Positions 34,131-38,839 of a stretch of DNA of 38,839 nt are shown here, one piece after another (position 1 is the first letter of the stretch; each line of letters starts with the position of its first letter). The position numbers were made by a program, and so were the translations under genes. The notes below the pieces were generated by a model. The model worked only from the letters and a program-made list of their open reading frames with translations. It did no database searches and was not told the origin of the DNA. The stretch covers positions 1 to 38,839 of the forward strand of contig NZ_CAKVJA010000026.1 of NCBI RefSeq assembly GCF_934754925.1, in the 5' to 3' direction. The stretch comes from an uncultured Clostridium sp. (lineage in GTDB: Bacteria; Bacillota; Clostridia; Clostridiales; Clostridiaceae).

Positions 34131-35036
34131 TTGGCTTTTATAATAGTAGATTTAGAATTTAATAATTTAAGTGGAATACATAAGTGTATTCCTAATGTAT
34201 ACAATGAATATCCAAACTTGAAAAAGCTAGATTTAGTAAATGAAATAATAGAAATAGGGGCAGTTAAACTAGATGCTCATATGCAACCTTGTGAAGAACT
34301 AAAGGTATTTATAAAGCCATCAGTTATTCCAGTTATAAATCCTAAGATATTAGATATAACAAAAATAGATATAAGGGACTTAGAAAATGGTGTTCATTTT
34401 ATAGAAGGACTTAATAAGCTGAGGGATATGGTTAGTGATGGTGATATAATTTGTTCGTGGGCTAAGGATGATATAGCAGAAATAATAAGAAATGCAAATC
34501 ATTATTGTTATAATGACTTAAGTTGGATTAACAATTATTTAGATATTCAAGAGTATGTTACAAAGATATTAGGCTTTAGAAAGTCATTGAGTTTGAAAAA
34601 TGCACTTAAGGCATTAAAAATAAAAGTGAATGAAGATTCATTACATGATGCTTTAAATGATTCTATATATACGGCACATGTATTTAAAAATGTATATAAT
34701 GCTAGAGCTATAAAAAGGTATATAATAGAGGATGTTTATAAGATGCCAGCTTTAGAAGTAACTTCTTTAGAGGGAATAGAACTGAATTATGATAAAATAA
34801 ATCAAATATGTCCTAAATGCCAAAAAAAAATTGAGATAGACTACCCATTTAGTGTAGTAGGGTGGAGGTTTATATGTCTTGGAACATGTACAAAATGCAA
34901 TAGTAGAATTTTAGATGAACTTATTGTTAGAAAGAGTTTATGTGGTGAAGAGATATATAAAGAAGTTGCAACTGTAATAGATGAATATGATTATTTGAGA
35001 TATGAAAATAAATTAAAGCATAAAGTTTATAATTAA
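34131..35036 (+). CDS. DnaQ/ERI-like 3'-5' exonuclease with zinc ribbon
   Basis: This 301-residue DEDDh exonuclease shows D7-x-E9 (IVDLEFNN), a middle Asp at 113-114 (SWAKDD), and H172 with D177 (LHDALNDS). The C-terminal part carries C227-x2-C230 and C249/C253/C256, a zinc-ribbon-like set. The domain layout resembles KapD-type exonucleases. The start is TTG at 34131, behind AGGGGAGAA. It follows the MutS-family gene closely, so it may share the yhaO-yhaN transcript. RNA or DNA substrate cannot be decided from sequence. Confidence 0.82.
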   Translation: MAFIIVDLEFNNLSGIHKCIPNVYNEYPNLKKLDLVNEIIEIGAVKLDAHMQPCEELKVFIKPSVIPVINPKILDITKIDIRDLENGVHFIEGLNKLRDMVSDGDIICSWAKDDIAEIIRNANHYCYNDLSWINNYLDIQEYVTKILGFRKSLSLKNALKALKIKVNEDSLHDALNDSIYTAHVFKNVYNARAIKRYIIEDVYKMPALEVTSLEGIELNYDKINQICPKCQKKIEIDYPFSVVGWRFICLGTCTKCNSRILDELIVRKSLCGEEIYKEVATVIDEYDYLRYENKLKHKVYN

Positions 35037-35142
35037 ATTATATTGCATTAATAAATTATTAAAATTTAAAGATAATATAACAATTATATTCTATATATGA
35101 TAAAATGAAGAAGAAGTATTATTTAAAGGAAGGGAAGAAGAT

Positions 35143-35562
35143 ATGAATATTGCATTTCTTTTAACTCCTAAAAATGAGGTTATTTATGAATATATAGATG
35201 CAACAATGAGGCAAGTAATTGAGAGGATGGAGCATCATGGTTATACAGCAATACCACTAATAGACAAGCATGGAAGATATGTTGGAACTTTAACAGAAGG
35301 GGATTTGTTGTGGAAGCTAAAAAATACTGAAAATCTTAATTTTAAAAATACAGAAAATGTTAAAGTAAGCGAAATAGCTATAAGAACAAAACATAAGAGT
35401 GTTTCTATTAACGCAGATGTTGAAAGTATTATTAGATTAGCTACAACTCAAAATTTTGTACCAGTAGTTGATGATGAAGGTATATTTATAGGAATAATAA
35501 AGCGTAGTGACATAATAAATTATTGTTACAATGCAATAAAGAAAAATAAAAAAATATTATAG
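35143..35562 (+). CDS. CBS-domain pair protein
   Basis: This 139-residue cytosolic protein consists of two CBS domains and nothing else. The first is at about 15-70 (ATMRQVIERMEHHGYTAIPL then YVGTLTEGDLL) and the second at about 80-137 (SVSINADVESIIRLA, NFVPVVDDEGIFIGIIKRSDII). CBS pairs bind adenine nucleotides and act as energy or nucleotide sensors. Stand-alone versions have no fixed target. GGAAGGGAAG precedes the ATG. It is followed by its own terminator, so it is monocistronic. Confidence 0.9.
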   Translation: MNIAFLLTPKNEVIYEYIDATMRQVIERMEHHGYTAIPLIDKHGRYVGTLTEGDLLWKLKNTENLNFKNTENVKVSEIAIRTKHKSVSINADVESIIRLATTQNFVPVVDDEGIFIGIIKRSDIINYCYNAIKKNKKIL

Positions 35563-35571
35563 AGTTTAAAT

Positions 35572-35602
35572 AAAGCTACTTTGTTGAAGAGTAGCTTTTT
35601 TA
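35572..35602 (+). terminator. Terminator of the CBS gene
   Basis: Stem AAAGCTACT/AGTAGCTTT (35572-35580, 35590-35598), 9-nt loop, T run. Confidence 0.9.
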
Positions 35603-35676
35603 TTTCTTTTACTTGTATAAAATTTACTGGTGCCTTAAAATTAAATATGAGATATTTTTACAAAGGAGTGGATACT

Positions 35677-36819
35677 ATGTCAGTTGAATTAAATGAAAAT
35701 TCAATGAGAGATCTTTTAAAGGAATTTGATGTTAAGAGAATTAATTCAGGAGATATATTAAAAGGTCAAATTATAGATGTTAATGAAAAAGAAGCTACAG
35801 TTAATATCAATTATGCATTTGATGGAGTAATAGAAAAGGAAGAATTAGTAGTGGGAGATGTTTCACCAGTAGAAGTTGTGAAGCCGGGAGATATATTAGA
35901 TGTATACGTTATTTCTCCAAACGATGGTGAAGGATATGTTCAGCTTTCAAGATTAAGAGCACTACAAATAACTGAGAAAAAAGATTTACAAAAAGCTTTT
36001 AAAAATGAAGAAGTTATAAAGGTTTTAGTAAAAGAAGAAGTTAAGGGTGGATTAGTTGCATACTATGGTTCAATCAGAGTATTTATTCCAGCTTCATTAG
36101 CTTCAAGAGAAAGAATAGAATTAAGTACTTTATTAGGAAAAGAAATTGAAGTTAAATTAACAGAATTAGATTTAAGAAATAGAAAAGTTGTTGCTTCTAG
36201 AAGAGTATTAGAAGAAGAAGCTTATCAAACTAAGAAAAAAGAACTTTGGAAGAATGTAAAGAGCGGAGAAAAAAGAGAAGGTATAGTTAAGAAAATTATT
36301 AAGGTTGGAGCTATTGTAGATATTGGTGGAATTACTGGATTAATTCACATTAATGATTTAGCTTGGGAAAGAGTTAAAAAAGTTGAGGATATAGTAAATG
36401 TTGGAGATAATGTTACTGTATTTGTTGGTGATGTAGATGCAGAGCATGAGAGAGTATCTTTAATACTAAAAGATGTAGATAAAGAGCCTTGGAAAGTTCA
36501 TGCGGATAATATAAAAAGTGGTGATATAATAGAAGGTAAAGTAGTTAAGTTTATGTCATTTGGAGCATTTGTAGAGTTATTCCCTGGAGTTGAAGGATTA
36601 GTTCATATAAATGAAATTACAGATGAAAACATAACTAAACCTTCAGATATTCTTGAAATAGGACAAATGGTTAAAGTTAAGGTTTTAGATGTTAACAAAG
36701 AAAATAAAAGAATTTCTTTAAGTATTAAAGACGCAGTTGAGAGATCAAGTGAGTACTTACAATATAATGATAATGATGATGATGTTACATTAGGAGATTT
36801 ATTTAAAGATTTATTTTAA
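35677..36819 (+). CDS. Four-S1-domain protein (ribosomal protein S1 homologue)
   Basis: The 380-residue product consists of four S1 RNA-binding repeats (about 22-93, 106-172, 190-258, 275-345). These include GDILKGQIIDVNEKEATVNI, GAIVDIGGITGLIHINDLAW and SFGAFVELFPGVEGLVHINE. The tail is acidic (YNDNDDDVTLGDLFKDLF). Low-GC Gram-positive S1 homologues of this length are usually annotated rpsA. The true role may be general mRNA binding rather than S1 function as in E. coli. The frame extends upstream to 35581 through the preceding terminator, but AAAGGAG (35660s) and the S1-type N-terminus MSVELNEN fix the ATG at 35677. Confidence 0.9.
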   Translation: MSVELNENSMRDLLKEFDVKRINSGDILKGQIIDVNEKEATVNINYAFDGVIEKEELVVGDVSPVEVVKPGDILDVYVISPNDGEGYVQLSRLRALQITEKKDLQKAFKNEEVIKVLVKEEVKGGLVAYYGSIRVFIPASLASRERIELSTLLGKEIEVKLTELDLRNRKVVASRRVLEEEAYQTKKKELWKNVKSGEKREGIVKKIIKVGAIVDIGGITGLIHINDLAWERVKKVEDIVNVGDNVTVFVGDVDAEHERVSLILKDVDKEPWKVHADNIKSGDIIEGKVVKFMSFGAFVELFPGVEGLVHINEITDENITKPSDILEIGQMVKVKVLDVNKENKRISLSIKDAVERSSEYLQYNDNDDDVTLGDLFKDLF

Positions 36820-36826
36820 TTAAGGA

Positions 36827-36905
36827 AAGAGATAAGGTGTAAATTTAAAGATTCCATAAGGAAATTGAAATATACATTCTTATCTCTTAAATTTTATATT
36901 TTTTA
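36827..36905. terminator. Hairpin between the S1 gene and pyk
   Basis: Stem AAGAGATAAG/CTTATCTCTT (36827-36836, 36879-36888) with an additional TGTA/TACA pairing inside. It is followed by an AT-rich stretch ending in TTTTTT and lies between convergent genes. Confidence 0.7.
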
Positions 36906-38321
36906 AATCTTTTCTATCTTAAGCATATTAGTTCCACCAGTATAATTAGTTGGCATACCTGCAGCTACTATAATATCATTACCTTCATGAGCTATATTTA
37001 AATTTTTTACAATTGATTTTGCTTCAGTTAGAATTTCATCTGTAGTTGTGAATTGTTGACAAAGTACTGGAAATACTCCGAAGTTTAAACTTAATCCCCT
37101 CATAACTTTAGAATGAGGTGTTATTGCAATAATAGGACATTTAGGTTTGTATTTTGAAACAAGTTTTGCAGTTGAACCAGAGTTAGTTGCTGCAACTATT
37201 GCTTTAGCGTGTAGAACATTAGATGTTCTACAAGTGGAATAACTTATAGCTTCAGCAAAATCATACATAGCTGGTTCTTTTAATCTTTGGTTTAAGTAAT
37301 TATAATCTAAATGAGCCTCAGTTTCTTTAGCTATTTTAGACATTGTTTCTGCAGCTTCAATTGGATATAGCCCACTAGCACTTTCTCCACTAAGCATAAT
37401 TGCATCAGTTCCATCAAAAATGGCATTACAGATATCACAAGCTTCAGCTCTTGTAGGAATTGAATTTCTTATCATTGAGTCAAGCATTTGAGTTGCAGTA
37501 ATAACAATTTTTCCTGCTTCATTACATTTCTTTATTATATTCTTTTGAATAATGGGAACTCTTTCTATTGGAATTTCAACACCCATATCACCTCTAGCAA
37601 CCATTATTCCATCGGCAACCTCTAAGATGGAATCTATATTATTTACACCTTCTTGACTTTCTATTTTAGCTATTATTTGAATATTTTTACCAGAATGAGA
37701 ATTTAATAAAGTTCTTATTTCAGTAACATCGGATGCTTTTCTAACAAATGAGGCAGCTATAAAGTCTACTTCCATTTCACAACCAAAAATCAAGTCAGCT
37801 TTATCTTTTTCAGTTACAGAGGGTAGATTAATACTAACATTAGGTACATTTACCCCTTTATGATTTTTAATAACTCCATCATTTAATACTTTACATATTA
37901 TATGTTTATTTTTAATATCTAAAATTTCAAAAGATAGTAATCCATCATCAACGAGTATTATTCCTCCAACATGTACATCTTTATATAGTTCTTCATAAGT
38001 AATAGAACAGGAATTAGTGTTTCCTAATATTTCTTCTCCGCATACAAATGTGAAATTTTGGCCAGCTTTTAACTCTACACCATCATTAATAAAGTTATGA
38101 GTTCTTATCTTAGGCCCTTTAATATCTAGCATTATAGCAGTTGGTGTATTAAGAGTAGTTCTTATTTTTTTTATTAAGTTTATTTTATTTTTATGAGTTT
38201 CATGAGTTCCATGGGAAAAGTTTAACCTAGCCACATTCATACCAATTTTTATAAATTCAGTTAGTATTCTTTCATTATCGCTTGCAGGTCCAATTGTAAA
38301 AATCATTTTAGTCTTTTGCAT
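36903..38321 (-). CDS. pyk: Pyruvate kinase
   Basis: Pyruvate kinase converts phosphoenolpyruvate and ADP to pyruvate and ATP, the last step of glycolysis. The 472-residue protein lacks the C-terminal PEP-utiliser-like extension seen in Bacillus Pyk. Motifs: MNVARLNFSHG (32-42), MLDIKGPKIRT, catalytic-lysine region IIAKIESQEGV, metal/substrate loop IMVARGDMGVEIP, and TATQMLDSMI. GAGGTGG lies before the ATG. pfkA, the common neighbour in Firmicutes, is absent from the adjacent sequence, so this may be one of two pyk copies. It is transcribed divergently from the dipeptidase gene. Confidence 0.95.
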   Translation of the reverse strand: MQKTKMIFTIGPASDNERILTEFIKIGMNVARLNFSHGTHETHKNKINLIKKIRTTLNTPTAIMLDIKGPKIRTHNFINDGVELKAGQNFTFVCGEEILGNTNSCSITYEELYKDVHVGGIILVDDGLLSFEILDIKNKHIICKVLNDGVIKNHKGVNVPNVSINLPSVTEKDKADLIFGCEMEVDFIAASFVRKASDVTEIRTLLNSHSGKNIQIIAKIESQEGVNNIDSILEVADGIMVARGDMGVEIPIERVPIIQKNIIKKCNEAGKIVITATQMLDSMIRNSIPTRAEACDICNAIFDGTDAIMLSGESASGLYPIEAAETMSKIAKETEAHLDYNYLNQRLKEPAMYDFAEAISYSTCRTSNVLHAKAIVAATNSGSTAKLVSKYKPKCPIIAITPHSKVMRGLSLNFGVFPVLCQQFTTTDEILTEAKSIVKNLNIAHEGNDIIVAAGMPTNYTGGTNMLKIEKI

Positions 38322-38444
38322 AAAACCACCTCACTTTAATTAAAATAAAAAATATGGAATAATAAATCTAAGAGCTATATAGATATGATATACTAATTAA
38401 TATATGATTATTTTAACATAATTAAACAGCGAGGAGACTTAAAT

Positions 38445-38839
38445 ATGAAAATTTTACAAAATTTAGAACCAAAAGAAGTTTTCGAGTATTTTGAACAGAT
38501 TTCAAATATTCCAAGAGGATCAGGCAATGAAAAAGGAATAAGTGACTACTTATTAAATTTTGGTAGAAGCCTAGGTCTTGAATCAATTCAAGATAAAGCA
38601 TTAAATGTTATTATTAAAAAACCAGGAACAAAAGGATATGAAAATGCTCCAACTGTTATTATTCAAGGACACATGGATATGGTTTGTGAAAAAAATAATG
38701 GAGTAGAACATGACTTTGAAAAGGATCCATTAAAATTAAGAATAGTAGATGATTATATATACGCAACAGATACAACATTAGGAGCTGATAATGGTATTGC
38801 AGTTGCTTATGCTATGGCAATATTAGCTTCAAAAGATAT
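38445..38839 (+). CDS. pepD: PepD-type aminoacyl-histidine dipeptidase (partial, 5' part)
   Basis: The gene starts at ATG 38445 behind GAGGAG and runs off the window after 131 codons without a stop. It begins MKILQNLEPKEVFEYFEQIS, then NIPRGSGNEKGISDYL. It shows the M20-type zinc motif GHMDMVCEKN (H76, D78) and TTLGADNGIAVAYAMAIL (D115, bridging metal ligand). These are hallmarks of the Xaa-His dipeptidase PepD, a cytosolic di-zinc enzyme. The family has about 480 residues, so roughly a quarter is visible. A TATACT at 38389-38394 may be its -10 box. Confidence 0.9.
   Translation, partial: MKILQNLEPKEVFEYFEQISNIPRGSGNEKGISDYLLNFGRSLGLESIQDKALNVIIKKPGTKGYENAPTVIIQGHMDMVCEKNNGVEHDFEKDPLKLRIVDDYIYATDTTLGADNGIAVAYAMAILASKD

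Noticed and set aside
35581..35676. N-terminal extension of the S1 protein
   Set aside because: It would be translated from within the CBS terminator, and the real ribosome site and family N-terminus are at 35677.

Overview
The window is an AT-rich chromosomal segment with strong Shine-Dalgarno sites, near-consensus sigma-A promoters and many short intrinsic terminators. Together with an alpha/beta-type spore protein gene, an S-box leader on metK, an FMN riboswitch on ribU and a long-form hibernation factor preceded by what looks like a raiA RNA, this points to an endospore-forming Clostridium (Clostridium sensu stricto or a close relative). I see no prophage, insertion sequence, CRISPR array or integrase. 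Most genes are core or common accessory genes.

Layout. 1-194: tRNA-Thr and tRNA-Tyr with a terminator. 245-1780: promoter, SAM-I riboswitch and metK. 1788-2927 (minus): nagA. 3107-7008: recD2, a ComFA-like protein without a visible P-loop, and comFC. 7016-7265: candidate raiA RNA with its own promoter and terminator. 7448-7975: hpf. 8284-12020: secA and prfB, the latter with the RF2 programmed +1 frameshift. 12042-13959 (minus): a membrane-anchored M28 peptidase and a small membrane protein. 14101-16263: tex. 16565-19159: a small secreted protein and a large beta-propeller/solute-binding lipoprotein gene broken by one in-frame TAA. 19181-20156: FMN riboswitch and ribU. 20178-21782 (minus): tsaE-tsaB-rimI. 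21918-24465: two identical tRNA-Trp genes flanking recQ. 24624-25490: an orphan BglG/LicT-type antiterminator. 25518-26363 (minus): a secreted PTP-like (cysteine) phytase. 26510-28286: a stand-alone Cas4/AddB-like Fe-S nuclease, a small membrane protein, and a SASP gene with an unexplained structured-looking 3' UTR. 28376-35036: yhaO, yhaN, a membrane-anchored MutS-family ATPase and a DnaQ-like exonuclease. 35143-36819: a CBS-domain protein and a four-S1-domain protein. 36903-38321 (minus): pyk. 38445-end: start of a PepD-type dipeptidase.

How the genes work together. Translation is heavily represented: four tRNAs, RF2, HPF, TsaB/TsaE/RimI (t6A and S18 modification), Tex and an S1 protein. 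DNA metabolism is the second theme: RecD2, RecQ, a Cas4-like nuclease, YhaO/YhaN, a MutS-family ATPase and a 3'-5' exonuclease. Two of these, YhaN and the MutS homologue, carry transmembrane segments, so 28376-35036 may encode a membrane-tethered DNA-processing set. Two riboswitches (SAM, FMN) tie metK and ribU to their metabolites.

Best leads: (1) a degenerate CAAGTGA-type inverted repeat that forms an expanded P3 arm of the SAM riboswitch and recurs between secA and prfB; (2) the raiA RNA as an independent transcription unit whose promoter lies in the end of comFC; (3) the GC-rich, structured-looking 3' UTR of the SASP gene; (4) the membrane-anchored YhaN/MutS cluster; (5) the nonsense-interrupted propeller/solute-binding lipoprotein beside a small secreted protein. 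No homology search or folding program was run. Family names rest on motifs read by eye.
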